From positions 42,287-106,286 of the forward strand of contig JADBXZ010000058.1 in the NCBI GenBank assembly GCA_020403265.1: a DNA stretch of 64,000 bases. The letters are read 5' to 3'. Numbering within the stretch: the first letter of the stretch is position 1; each line of letters starts with the position of its first letter. Shown one piece after another: positions 44,909 through 54,685 of this stretch. Made by a program: the position numbers and the translations under genes. The stretch is from Bacteroidota bacterium. Lineage in GTDB: Bacteria; Bacteroidota; Bacteroidia; B-17B0; Aurantibacillaceae. The notes under the pieces are model-generated. The model saw only the letters and a program-made list of their open reading frames with translations. It was not told the origin of the DNA and ran no database searches.

Positions 44909-45349
44909 ATGAAAAAGGTTATTTTCGGAATATTTACATTTGTTTTTGTTGGGTTAAATTACGCTCAAGATAAATTAGTGAATGAAATGAATTGCTACAA
45001 TAAATGGGCGGCTAAATTTGAAGAACGAGGAGCAGATGAAGTAAAGGATGGTGTATATGAAGATGTTATTATAACATTTAGATTAGGAAATAAAGCCACT
45101 TGTAACAATGGTAAAGCTGAGGTTTTAAAAGGAAAGGTTATTAAGTTTTATATTCTTTTAAGCGATGGCTCCCATGAAGAGGTAAAACGGACCTGGAAAA
45201 ACAAAAGCAATGAGAATGTGACCGTGATAAATGGTATTAGTAAAAGTTTATTAACAGTTCATAATGAATTAATCAATATTTTATGGCCTAGTAAAATAAA
45301 GGCTAAAAAAGCAAAGCCTTCTATTGCCCCTGATCCGACTGACGATTAA
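44909..45349 (+). CDS. Small exported protein of unknown function
   Basis: I do not recognise the family. The 146-residue protein has a clear signal peptide (KKVIFGIFTFVFVGLNYAQ) and two cysteines at NCYNKW and ATCNNG that could form a disulfide. The rest is a small charged domain with predicted beta strands (DVIITFRLGN, VIKFYILLSDGSHEEVKRTW) and a Lys/Pro-rich tail. It has an exact-consensus promoter and leads a run of plus-strand genes (methyltransferase, ZIP transporter, priA) with short gaps, so it may head that operon. Its role is unknown. Confidence 0.75.
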   Translation: MKKVIFGIFTFVFVGLNYAQDKLVNEMNCYNKWAAKFEERGADEVKDGVYEDVIITFRLGNKATCNNGKAEVLKGKVIKFYILLSDGSHEEVKRTWKNKSNENVTVINGISKSLLTVHNELINILWPSKIKAKKAKPSIAPDPTDD

Positions 45350-45366
45350 CATAAACCAGTTCTAAC

Positions 45367-46098
45367 ATGCGAGAGAGTGAATGGTTTGAAGATTGGTTTA
45401 ATTCCAAGTATTATTTTTTATTGTATAATAACCGAAATGATGATGAGGCCAAAAGATTCATTGTTAATCTATTTAACCACCTTTCTTCTGATTTAAAATT
45501 TAAAGTTTGGGATATGGCCTGCGCCAAAGGTAGACACTGTAGGGTGATGAATGAGTTAGGGCATGTTGTTACCGGTACAGATTTGGCTAAAGACAGTATA
45601 AAGGCCGCAATCCAACAAAGTAAAGAGGATATAGAGTTTTATATTCATGATATGCGACTCCCGTTTAGAAGTAACTATTTTGATGTGGTTGTAAATTTAT
45701 TTACCAGTATCGGCTATTTTAAGAGGTTTGAAGATAACTTAAAGGTTATCAAAAATGCAGCAAGTGCTTTGAAGCCAAACGGGTATTTTGTGATTGATTT
45801 TTTAAATGCAACCAAAGTGATATCGTGTTTGAAACCTGAATCTATAGAGGAGAGGGAAGACATCCGTTTTTATATAACTAAAAGAATTGAGAATAATCAG
45901 GTAATTAAAACGATTAAATTTTCTGCTGATAAAAAGAATTATTCTTTTGAAGAAAGAGTTACTTTGCTAAACAAATCCATGCTGTTGAAATTTGCTGAAT
46001 TAACAGAACTTAAACTCCAAAACATCTTTGGTAATTATAACTTAGAACCTTTTGATGAGATAAATAGTGAAAGACTAATATTAGTGTTTAAAAAATAA
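45367..46098 (+). CDS. Class I SAM-dependent methyltransferase
   Basis: A Rossmann-fold methyltransferase of 243 residues. Motif I is VWDMACAKGRHCRVMNELG, in which the usual DLACGxGRHS has Ala in place of the Gly; TGTDLAKDSIKAA and YFDVVVNLFTSIGYFKR are later motifs. The substrate cannot be told from sequence; relatives act on small molecules. It lies 17 bases after the small exported protein gene, and its stop shares a base with the ATG of the ZIP transporter (TAATG), so translation is coupled. Confidence 0.86.
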   Translation: MRESEWFEDWFNSKYYFLLYNNRNDDEAKRFIVNLFNHLSSDLKFKVWDMACAKGRHCRVMNELGHVVTGTDLAKDSIKAAIQQSKEDIEFYIHDMRLPFRSNYFDVVVNLFTSIGYFKRFEDNLKVIKNAASALKPNGYFVIDFLNATKVISCLKPESIEEREDIRFYITKRIENNQVIKTIKFSADKKNYSFEERVTLLNKSMLLKFAELTELKLQNIFGNYNLEPFDEINSERLILVFKK

Positions 46099-46820
46099 TG
46101 CCCTTACTAAATAGTATATTTTATCTATCTGCTCCAATTTTATTATTTGGTTCTCTAACCTATTTTATTAAAATAAATCAAACGAAACTTCAACTACTAT
46201 TAGCGCTCAGTGCCAGCTATATTTTTTCGGTGGCAATAATGCATTTGCTTCCTGAAGCGTATGAACATCAAAATCATAAGCTTGTGGGTTTGTTTATTGT
46301 GATTGGTTTTTGTTTGCAATTGGTTATTGATACTTTTAGCAGTGGAATTGAACATGGACACGTCCATTCGCATACAGCAACTTGTAAGAATCATTTTCCA
46401 TTCAGCATCATTTTTGGCTTAATGTTTCATTCTTTCTTAGAAGGATTGCCGCTATACAATAGTATTACTAACACTTTTAATTATAAAATAATGCTCGGCC
46501 TTGCATTGCATAATACGCCAATTGCCATTGCTTTTGCAACTTTATTAAAGGATCATCATACGCATTCAATTAAGGTTATTGCATTGCTTGTTGTATTTTC
46601 ATTAATGGCACCGTTTGGATTACTCACTTCTTATTTTTTAGGAACGAACTCTACTTTAAATCTTAAAGAGTTTATGCCAATTGCCTATGGCCTGGTTATT
46701 GGTATATTTTTGCATATCAGTACGGTTATAATGTTTGAAGGAAGTGAAAATCACAAATACAATTTGCCAAAAATTTTAGTGATGTTGTTAGGTGTGTTTT
46801 TAGCTTTTATTATTAGTTAG
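46098..46820 (+). CDS. ZIP family metal transporter
   Basis: A 240-residue divalent metal importer with about eight helices. The metal-site helices are recognisable: FGLMFHSFLEGLPLY (helix 4 HSFxEG) and LALHNTPIAIAFA (helix 5; the usual HNIPEG is HNTPIA, so the Glu is missing). A histidine-rich loop (EHGHVHSHTATCKNH) is typical of ZIPs. The missing Glu occurs in other divergent Bacteroidota ZIP proteins and may change metal choice. It is coupled to the methyltransferase and precedes priA by 4 bases. Confidence 0.87.
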   Translation: MPLLNSIFYLSAPILLFGSLTYFIKINQTKLQLLLALSASYIFSVAIMHLLPEAYEHQNHKLVGLFIVIGFCLQLVIDTFSSGIEHGHVHSHTATCKNHFPFSIIFGLMFHSFLEGLPLYNSITNTFNYKIMLGLALHNTPIAIAFATLLKDHHTHSIKVIALLVVFSLMAPFGLLTSYFLGTNSTLNLKEFMPIAYGLVIGIFLHISTVIMFEGSENHKYNLPKILVMLLGVFLAFIIS

Positions 46821-46824
46821 TTAA

Positions 46825-49311
46825 TTGGAAACTTTTTTTATAGATGTCATTGTTCCACTTTCAGTCCCTAATAAATATACTTACAGGGTTCCGACGGCAC
46901 TTAACAATGAATTAACTATCGGTAAACGGGTAATTGTTCAGTTTGGGAAATCCAAGTTATATACCGGCATCATTTACAAAATACACAACCAAGCGCCAGC
47001 TAACTATGAAGCAAAGTATATAGAAAGTGTATTAGATGAAGAGCCTGTTGTTTTGGAACAACAGCTGATGTTTTGGGATTGGTTAGCTTTTTATTATTGT
47101 GCCAATCCTGGAGATATATTAAATGCAGCATTACCCAGTGGTTTAAAATTAAGCAGTCAGTCAACTATTCAAATTAATCCTGCTTTTAATTTAGAGGAAA
47201 TGGATTACAATTTTCTCACACAGAGGGAGCATCAATTAATAGAAGCTTTAGGCGTTAACCCTAATTTATCGTTTGACGATGTTATTAAAGTTTTATCAAT
47301 CAAAAGTATACAGCCAATAATAGCTTCATTATTAAAAAAATCAGTCATACAAATTTTTGAAGAGGTTAAAGAGAAATATAAACCAAAGTTGGTGATATAT
47401 CTTCAACTGAATCCGAGTTACGCCAGTGATGCAGCAATTAAGAGTTTGTTGGAAAAATTTGGCACAAAAAGTTTTAAGCAAGCAGAGGCATTGTTGGCAT
47501 TTTTAGCAATTATAAGAGCTAGGAAAGGTTTAACATCAGAGTGGATTGTTAAATCTGAAGTAGTTGCTAAATTGGGTAATGCAGGTATTAATGCATTAAT
47601 TAAAAAGGAAATATTTTTAGAACATCTTATAGAGGAAGGGAGATTGGTTTTTGAAAAAGAGAGTAAGGAGATTGCCAAGCTTAGCGAAACTCAGGCAGAT
47701 GTATTAAGAGAAATTTATAATGGATTTCATCTTAAGAAGCCTGTTGTTTTAAATGGTGTAACCGGCAGCGGTAAAACAGAAATTTATATTCATTTAATTA
47801 ATGAATACATTGGTCGAGGAAGCCAGGTGTTATACCTGATACCTGAAATTGCCTTAACCACTCAGTTGATAACGCGATTACGGGCAGTTTTTGGCGAGCA
47901 AGTTGGTGTTTATCATTCTAAGTTCAGCGAAAATGAAAGGGTTGAAATTTGGAATAACGTTTTGCAATTTGGTAGTAGTCGCAACAAAACCGATTATAAA
48001 ATAATTTTAGGTGCACGGTCTAGTTTATTTTTACCTTTTTCAAAACTTGGATTAATTATAGTTGATGAGGAACAAGATAACTCATTTAAACAATATGACC
48101 CTAGTCCCCGTTATCATGGAAGAGACGCAGCCCTATACTTGGCCGCTCAACATAGGACTAATGTGTTGTTAGGTTCTGCTACACCTAGTTTAGAAACAAT
48201 TTATCAAATTAAAAACAAAAAGTACATTGAGGTTAAACTAAACACGCAACACGTTAAAGGAGGAGGAACCGAGGTGATTATTTGTGACACCAATTTTTAT
48301 GAAAAAAGTCAACAAATGAAAGCTTGTTTAACCACACCTTTATTTAATGCTATTGAAAGTGCTCTGTTGGCTAAGAAGCAAGTTATATTATTTCAAAATA
48401 GAAGAGGCTATGCACCTTACACTGAGTGTAAAGATTGTGCTCATGTGCCACAATGTGTGCAGTGTGATGTAAGTTTAATTTTTCACAAGCAAAGTAATAA
48501 ATTAACTTGCCATTACTGTGGTTACACTACTACACCACCAACTGTTTGCAATGCGTGCGGAAGCAATAATTTAGTATTTAAAGGCTTAGGAACCGAAAAG
48601 ATAGAGGAGGATATTTCATTACTTTTTCCAACGGCAACAGTTGCAAGAATGGATCTCGATAGTACAAGAAGCAAGTACGCCTATAAACAACTGCTGGATG
48701 ATTTTGAAAGTGGTAAAACATCTATTTTAATTGGTACACAAATGGTAACTAAAGGGTTGGATTTCAAGAATGTTTCGGTTGTTGGCGTTTTAAATGCGGA
48801 TTCAGCATTAAACTTTCCGGATTTCAGATCGTTTGAGAAAGCATTTCAGTTGTTTGTTCAGGTTAGAGGCCGTGCAGGACGAGGCTCAGAGAAAGGACAG
48901 GTTTATATTCAAACCAATCAACCTAAGCATGAAGTAATAAAGTACGTTATTAATAATGAATTAGAATTGTTCTATGAGAGCATAATGGATCAACGAAAAG
49001 CTTTTTTTTACCCACCGTTTAGTCGATTAATCGAGATTTCTTTACAAAGTAAAGATCTAAACGAGTTGAATCACCTTTCTGAATTATTAGCACAATACCT
49101 CAAAACGGAGTTTAAAGAACATGTATTGGGGCCTGAGTTTCCAATGATTAAAAAAATAAAGAACAACTATATTAAACGTATTCTTCTAAAAGTAAATCGT
49201 AACGAATCGGCATTAAAAACAAGAGAAATAATGTTTGGTAAATTAAATGACCTGAAATCTAATTTTAAAAATTGGAACTATCGCGTCAGCGTAAATGTAG
49301 ATCCGGTTTAA
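46825..49311 (+). CDS. priA: Primosomal protein N' (replication restart helicase)
   Basis: PriA recognises stalled forks and reloads the replisome. The start is TTG at 46825, giving METFFIDVIVPLSVPNKYTYRV, the normal beginning of the family. The DNA-binding domain is followed by Walker A GVTGSGKTEIYI, VDEEQDNSFKQYDPSPRYHGRD (DEEQ where many have DEEH), eight zinc-binding cysteines (CKDC, CVQC, CHYC, CNAC), and QMVTKGLDFKNV and RGRAGRG in the C-terminal helicase core. It ends in NVDPV as usual, so it is full length. Its 3' end faces the truncated propeller gene 6 bases away. Confidence 0.95.
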   Translation: METFFIDVIVPLSVPNKYTYRVPTALNNELTIGKRVIVQFGKSKLYTGIIYKIHNQAPANYEAKYIESVLDEEPVVLEQQLMFWDWLAFYYCANPGDILNAALPSGLKLSSQSTIQINPAFNLEEMDYNFLTQREHQLIEALGVNPNLSFDDVIKVLSIKSIQPIIASLLKKSVIQIFEEVKEKYKPKLVIYLQLNPSYASDAAIKSLLEKFGTKSFKQAEALLAFLAIIRARKGLTSEWIVKSEVVAKLGNAGINALIKKEIFLEHLIEEGRLVFEKESKEIAKLSETQADVLREIYNGFHLKKPVVLNGVTGSGKTEIYIHLINEYIGRGSQVLYLIPEIALTTQLITRLRAVFGEQVGVYHSKFSENERVEIWNNVLQFGSSRNKTDYKIILGARSSLFLPFSKLGLIIVDEEQDNSFKQYDPSPRYHGRDAALYLAAQHRTNVLLGSATPSLETIYQIKNKKYIEVKLNTQHVKGGGTEVIICDTNFYEKSQQMKACLTTPLFNAIESALLAKKQVILFQNRRGYAPYTECKDCAHVPQCVQCDVSLIFHKQSNKLTCHYCGYTTTPPTVCNACGSNNLVFKGLGTEKIEEDISLLFPTATVARMDLDSTRSKYAYKQLLDDFESGKTSILIGTQMVTKGLDFKNVSVVGVLNADSALNFPDFRSFEKAFQLFVQVRGRAGRGSEKGQVYIQTNQPKHEVIKYVINNELELFYESIMDQRKAFFYPPFSRLIEISLQSKDLNELNHLSELLAQYLKTEFKEHVLGPEFPMIKKIKNNYIKRILLKVNRNESALKTREIMFGKLNDLKSNFKNWNYRVSVNVDPV

Positions 49312-49317
49312 ATAATT

Positions 49318-51831
49318 TTATTTAATATATCTTTCTATGTACTTTTTGGTGGGCATTAATGCTGTTTGAATACGTTTAGCGTAATTAATCGAGTCGATAA
49401 TATTTTTTTGTTTTTCTTCAATTAATATCTTTTGTGCTATTACTTCTTTATTGATTTCTTCTACCTTTTCTTTTTCTTTTCTTAGCTCTAATGTTCTCAC
49501 GTTTACAATCTGTTCTAATCTTTCTCTATCTGCAATAAGTTTTTTTACTTTTTGTTTATTGTAGACAATTACTATTCCTATTACAAATATTATACATGCA
49601 GAGTAAAACCACCAAGTTTTATACCATGGTGGATTTATTGTAAAGGCATAGGAAGATGGAGTATCATTCCAAACGCCATCACTATTACATGATTTAACCA
49701 TAAATGTATAAGTCCCGGGAGGAATTGATGGATAGGTGATTTCAAATTTTGTAGTGATAGGCGACCAATTATCTTCTAATCCTAAAAGTCTATATTGGTA
49801 TTTAACTTTTTCCGGCGACGTAAACGAAATGCCAACAAAATTAAAAGTTAAATTATTTTTATTGTGGGGAAGTATGAGAGCTTGTGGTAAGGCGGAATTC
49901 GTATCTCCTTTACAGTAGTAATTGATGTTTTCAGTTCCAAAAAATAATTTAACAGAGTTAATTTTTGTATTGGGTGCGGCATTGTTCACTTTATCTTCTG
50001 AAGGAGAGTAAATCTCGAGCCCTTTAACAGTACCTACCAATAATCTGTTTTTTTCATCAATAAATGCAGCATTAACGTTAGATTCTAGTGATAATAAGCC
50101 ATCCTCTGTGGTATAATGTTTAATAAATTCTTTTTGTTTATAGTAATCTGTTGCTTTAATTTTATATAAGCCATTATTAGTGCCAACGTAAATTGTTTTC
50201 CCATCTTTTGTAATTGTAAAATTTACATAACCCATTTTTTTCTTTTCAAATAAAACCGGCGTGAGTTCGTTTTTAGCAAGCAGGTATAAACCAAGTTCTG
50301 TTCCTATCCAATAATTATTAAAAATATCACAACACAAACTGTTAATGGGGGTGCCATCTACTTTACTAATTATTTTTGCGATACCATTTTTATATTCAAT
50401 CAACCCAATATTTGTTGCGATTAAAAGCTTTTTAGCATTATCTTCTATTACCTTGTAAACAATTAATTCGTTGTTAAAAATAAATTTATTAACGGCATCT
50501 ACTCCTTTTATAATGCTGTTATTAAGTTCAAACAAACCTTCACTTGTTCCAATATATAGGTTGTTTTGACTAGATTTATACAAAGATAAAATGTACTTAT
50601 TGGTAAAATCAGGCTGCTCAATTGCAGAAAACTTTTCATTTTTAAATGCTGTTAAGCCTGAAGTCGTACCTAAATATAAATTATCATTGTATTTGATTAT
50701 GGCATTGATATCAACTTCACTTAAACCGATTCCATTTTTCGAATTAGGAGTATAGTTGGTTGTTTGGCCATTTGAGAACTTGGCAACTCCATTAGACTTG
50801 ACACTTAGCCATAAATCCTCCCCATCTTTGTAAACATAGCTTATATAATCTTCAATTAAGTTTTGATTTTTATTTATGTATGAAAACATTTCGATCGACT
50901 TTTTAAATATCCCATCACCGTCAGTTCCGATCCACAAATTTTCTTCTTTATCCATTAATACGCATCTTACAGCATTTTTACTTAACCCGGTTTTTTGGTT
51001 ATAAACTTTGGTTATAACGCCGTTACTAATTTTTAGAACTCCTTTATTGTATGCACTTGCGTAAATAACTTTGTTCTTAATTATTATATCAGTTACACCT
51101 AAATCCAAACTATACTGTTCTCCAAAAACTGGTTTAAGTTGATTGCCTTTAATTAAATAAAACAATCCAGCACTTGTTCCAATAAGCATAGTGTCTTTTG
51201 AGTATTCTTTAACAACGAATACAGTATTGTTGTTTAATCCGTTTTTTGTATTAAACCATTTGACTTTTTTGGTCTTAAAATTGTAACATGATAGCCCGTT
51301 GTTAAGTGTACTAAACCATAAGTTATTTTCTTTATCTATCTCAGCATTATAAACAACGCTTTCTGAAAGTAAGCTGTCTGTTTTAAACTCTTTAACCTGA
51401 TTTTTATATAGGTAGTACACTCCTTTTTGAGTTGCCATTATCAGAGAGTCATTAATTACTAAAAGTTTTAACACATTTTCATTTAATACTCCATCCTTAT
51501 TTCCAAAATGTTTTTTTTGATTATTTGAAACTAAGTCTACTCCTGAGTATGTACCAAAAGCAATTTGATCTTTAAATTGCGTGATTGAATTAACCGTTTT
51601 GTTGTTTAATCCATTTAATTCGTTATAAACTGTGAACTTTTGCCCATCAAAGCTGGCAGCACCGCCTGAATTTGTGCCAATCCAAATTAAATTATTTTGA
51701 TCTTGAAATAAAGCTAAAATTTGAGATTGTGGTAAGCCCGATTCGGTTGTGTAATTTTTAAAATTAATTGTTTGTGTAAATACTTTACCCAAACAAAAAA
51801 CAAAGAGTATTACGCGAATTAAATCTTTCAA
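49318..51831 (-). CDS. Two-component-type propeller sensor, missing its output domain
   Basis: An 837-residue membrane sensor: signal peptide (IRVILFVFCLGKVFTQT), two seven-bladed propellers of two-component regulator repeats (WIGTNSGG, WFSTLNNGLS, WIGTDGDGIF), a Y_Y_Y domain (VKYQYRLLGLEDNWSP), one membrane helix (WWFYSACIIFVIGIVIVY), then a coiled coil. It stops at SINYAKRIQTALMPTKKYIE, the usual hinge just before a PP2C/SpoIIE phosphatase domain in relatives. No such domain follows, and the stop is 6 bases from the end of priA. Output must be by another partner, or the gene is a remnant. It follows the T9SS protein gene by 15 bases. Confidence 0.85.
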   Translation of the reverse strand: MKDLIRVILFVFCLGKVFTQTINFKNYTTESGLPQSQILALFQDQNNLIWIGTNSGGAASFDGQKFTVYNELNGLNNKTVNSITQFKDQIAFGTYSGVDLVSNNQKKHFGNKDGVLNENVLKLLVINDSLIMATQKGVYYLYKNQVKEFKTDSLLSESVVYNAEIDKENNLWFSTLNNGLSCYNFKTKKVKWFNTKNGLNNNTVFVVKEYSKDTMLIGTSAGLFYLIKGNQLKPVFGEQYSLDLGVTDIIIKNKVIYASAYNKGVLKISNGVITKVYNQKTGLSKNAVRCVLMDKEENLWIGTDGDGIFKKSIEMFSYINKNQNLIEDYISYVYKDGEDLWLSVKSNGVAKFSNGQTTNYTPNSKNGIGLSEVDINAIIKYNDNLYLGTTSGLTAFKNEKFSAIEQPDFTNKYILSLYKSSQNNLYIGTSEGLFELNNSIIKGVDAVNKFIFNNELIVYKVIEDNAKKLLIATNIGLIEYKNGIAKIISKVDGTPINSLCCDIFNNYWIGTELGLYLLAKNELTPVLFEKKKMGYVNFTITKDGKTIYVGTNNGLYKIKATDYYKQKEFIKHYTTEDGLLSLESNVNAAFIDEKNRLLVGTVKGLEIYSPSEDKVNNAAPNTKINSVKLFFGTENINYYCKGDTNSALPQALILPHNKNNLTFNFVGISFTSPEKVKYQYRLLGLEDNWSPITTKFEITYPSIPPGTYTFMVKSCNSDGVWNDTPSSYAFTINPPWYKTWWFYSACIIFVIGIVIVYNKQKVKKLIADRERLEQIVNVRTLELRKEKEKVEEINKEVIAQKILIEEKQKNIIDSINYAKRIQTALMPTKKYIERYIK

Positions 51832-51846
51832 TACAAAACCAATGGT

Positions 51847-54447
51847 TTAATGTTGCACAATGAGTTTAAATAATGCTTTTTGACGATTAATTGTAACAAT
51901 AATAAAGTAAACGCCGTTTTCCAAGGTGTTGACATCAACACTTTTTATGACTTCACCTTGTTTCAAATACATTAAATTGTCATTATTCAGCACAACGTTC
52001 CCAATTACATCGTATGCTTCTATTGAAACGGATGCGTCTGTATTCAGATTAAATTTCAGCATTAGTTTTTCTTTTGCAGGATTTGGATATAAAACTACAT
52101 TTCCAAAAAGGGAAAGTTCTTTTTTAATTCCAACCAACATGTTTGTGGTATTGATTTTAGCACTATCCACTACAAAATCTAAGTTAGCAAAGGTTGTATT
52201 GGTACCTAATATAGTTCTTTGGTAGGTGCCATTGGTATCTAATCCTGGGATATCCGGGATAATTCTATAACTTTCTCCAGAATTATTTAATGGTAAATTT
52301 GAAATCGTGTAGGTCCCATCCGGCAAAGTTCTGCCTTGAGCAACAACATCGCCCCCTGGCTCTCTCCCAATTTTAATTAGAACACCTTTTACAGGTCCAC
52401 CAGGAACTATTGAAATATTTTTGTTTCCAAATCCTATACCTTCAACAACAGTTCCTGTTAATACGCCTGGACCTGAACCAATATTGTTTATGGATAAAAC
52501 ATTAATAGAGCTTGATGTAGCGGATAAACAACCGTGAGGAAACACATTAGCATTAAACCAACCCTGTGAACTATTACCGTAGGTAACTTGCATATTTGTT
52601 GCAGAAGGTATAGCCATTGCAATGTAACTATTGGAAGGTGCAGCTGTAAAACTTGCTATGCCCGCGTTAATAGGTTTGGTGTCAATTGAGTCAAATTTGG
52701 TAAACATCGGTTCAAATCGATACAATGTAACGCTACCATTTACCGCGGCTAAGGTAGAAGTAACATTAACATTAATAACTTGTGCAGGCAAAACATTGAA
52801 AGTGTAGGACGGGATAATTGCTGCGCAGTTATTCACATCTCTAACTATAAAACTATAGCTTTTTATGCCTGCCGTTAAGTTGAACAATGATAAGTTACTG
52901 CTTGTTGAGACAATAGATGTAGTAGGAGCAGTTTGAGTAAATGTATAGCTTAATGGTGACACACCATTAACTACACTTGAGTTAACGGTTATGCTTGAAT
53001 TGGTGCATGCGTTCCCATTTAATAATGATAAACCAGCTGAAACGGAATAGGTAGAGAATGTTGTAATCAGCGTGTCCTTTAACGTTCCTATAATCGCAAT
53101 TAAACCAATGGTGTGAGTACCCGAAGAATTAAAAGTTGTGCTGAAGGTATTGCCAGTTGAAGCAAAAAAGTTATTGTCCTTAATCCACCTAACCGAATCT
53201 GCGTTTTGCGAATTGTTTGAAAAAGTTAATACCGCATTGTTGCATGATAATGGCACATTAGTTGGTGTAAAATTCGCTGTTGGCGTTTTAAGTCTATATA
53301 CGAAAATACCCGCATCATTTAGGTTGGCAACGTTGTTATTCCCTCCAATTAAGTACAAACTGTTGTTGGCAACGGCAAGTTTAAAGTATTCTCCAGCATT
53401 ACTTGATCTGCCAAGTGTATCCGTAGATATTATTGAAGTAGTGGCGGTATTAGATTCAATAAGTTCAATTGTTGGTCTGCCACCACATAAAGAACAAGGC
53501 CCACTACCATATTTGTAAACAAACCATAATTTGTTTTTGTAAACTTGCATATCTGTTATGAAGTTACCTGAATTAACGGTTGAAACTTGGGTAAAAGAAG
53601 TAAGGTTATTGGTTCTAATAATTGAAAAATTGCCATCACTGTCGTATAGAGCAAGATATAAATAACCATTAAAAACCTCCATCTCCGTTATTTTTTGAAT
53701 CGTAGATCCAATATATGCCGAAAAAGCAGTGTTCAATGTAAAAGTAATACCATTAGATGATTCGTAAAGTTGTCCTACTCCCGAGTTTGTTATACTTGTG
53801 GCAGCAATTAATAACTTATTGTTGAAAATGATACTTTTCTCTACATTATTTACTGCTAAATTTTCTGTGGTTAGCAAAGGTGTTAGTTGATTAAATTTTT
53901 TTCTTAAAATTTTGAATATGCCCATGTCTTTTTCAAATATCGTTAAGCTATCATTATTTGTACCCGGGCTAAAACCGGCAACATGTGTATACCCGTATTG
54001 GTAAACATTATTAGCAGTAAATGTTTCTGTTGTAATTAAACCGGATTGCGAATTTTGCTTGTATAATGTTTTCGTATTAGACAAAAATGCAGTTGTGTTT
54101 TCGGTCGTGAAATAATTAAAGAAAACGCCGGGTGTATTCGTGTTTACGGACGTGTTAGAGGTGTAACCTACATCAAAACTGCTTTTCGGGAAGTGAATAT
54201 TGGTAATGGTGTTGGTTGCTAAACTATATTTTTTAGCATTAGTTGTAACGTTGTTTAAGCCCGAAGGGTCAAAAACACTATCGCCAAATAAAATAATATC
54301 ATTAGAATTTGATTTTAAACCCCTCAACCTAAATTCAACATTAGAGGGATTAGGGAAATATTTAAATACAGTATCCCATTTGTCTTGTACTTGACCATGT
54401 ATTGGTGTAATGGCAATAACGGCCAGTAATGCATATAGTTTTTTCAT
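51847..54447 (-). CDS. T9SS type-A sorting domain protein with PKD and Cna-like domains
   Basis: An 866-residue secreted protein. Start ATG 54447 gives the signal peptide KKLYALLAVIAITPIHGQ; the in-frame ATG at 54501 is too far upstream. The N-terminal half looks like a kelch or propeller-like sensor (IIFNNKLLIAATSITNS, NGYLYLALYDSDG, NSLYLIGGNN). A PKD-like domain follows, then a SprB-type repeat, an SdrB/Cna-like beta domain (GVLIKIGREPGGDVVAQGRT, DGTYTISNLPLN), and a type-A tail (VVLYPNPAKEKLMLKF to KLIVQH). It is the upstream gene of the propeller sensor, 15 bases apart. It may be the sensor's ligand-side partner, by gene order only. Confidence 0.83.
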   Translation of the reverse strand: MKKLYALLAVIAITPIHGQVQDKWDTVFKYFPNPSNVEFRLRGLKSNSNDIILFGDSVFDPSGLNNVTTNAKKYSLATNTITNIHFPKSSFDVGYTSNTSVNTNTPGVFFNYFTTENTTAFLSNTKTLYKQNSQSGLITTETFTANNVYQYGYTHVAGFSPGTNNDSLTIFEKDMGIFKILRKKFNQLTPLLTTENLAVNNVEKSIIFNNKLLIAATSITNSGVGQLYESSNGITFTLNTAFSAYIGSTIQKITEMEVFNGYLYLALYDSDGNFSIIRTNNLTSFTQVSTVNSGNFITDMQVYKNKLWFVYKYGSGPCSLCGGRPTIELIESNTATTSIISTDTLGRSSNAGEYFKLAVANNSLYLIGGNNNVANLNDAGIFVYRLKTPTANFTPTNVPLSCNNAVLTFSNNSQNADSVRWIKDNNFFASTGNTFSTTFNSSGTHTIGLIAIIGTLKDTLITTFSTYSVSAGLSLLNGNACTNSSITVNSSVVNGVSPLSYTFTQTAPTTSIVSTSSNLSLFNLTAGIKSYSFIVRDVNNCAAIIPSYTFNVLPAQVINVNVTSTLAAVNGSVTLYRFEPMFTKFDSIDTKPINAGIASFTAAPSNSYIAMAIPSATNMQVTYGNSSQGWFNANVFPHGCLSATSSSINVLSINNIGSGPGVLTGTVVEGIGFGNKNISIVPGGPVKGVLIKIGREPGGDVVAQGRTLPDGTYTISNLPLNNSGESYRIIPDIPGLDTNGTYQRTILGTNTTFANLDFVVDSAKINTTNMLVGIKKELSLFGNVVLYPNPAKEKLMLKFNLNTDASVSIEAYDVIGNVVLNNDNLMYLKQGEVIKSVDVNTLENGVYFIIVTINRQKALFKLIVQH

Positions 54448-54685
54448 AACATGTATTAAAAAATTAGCGAAGACTTTGTTTATGTTTATTTTTAGAAACA
54501 CAAATAAACCCTTTGTCTATTCAAATCTAAATTTCTTTGCCTTTTATGGTTCTATAAGTGTCGAACCTTAAATAGCGCATTAAGTTAGCGTAAAGTACAA
54601 TAACTACTAAGGTTATTTTATGAAACTCGCTTAGGAATTTACGAAATACCCTAATAGAGTTCTACATTTAATAATTGCACTTCAA

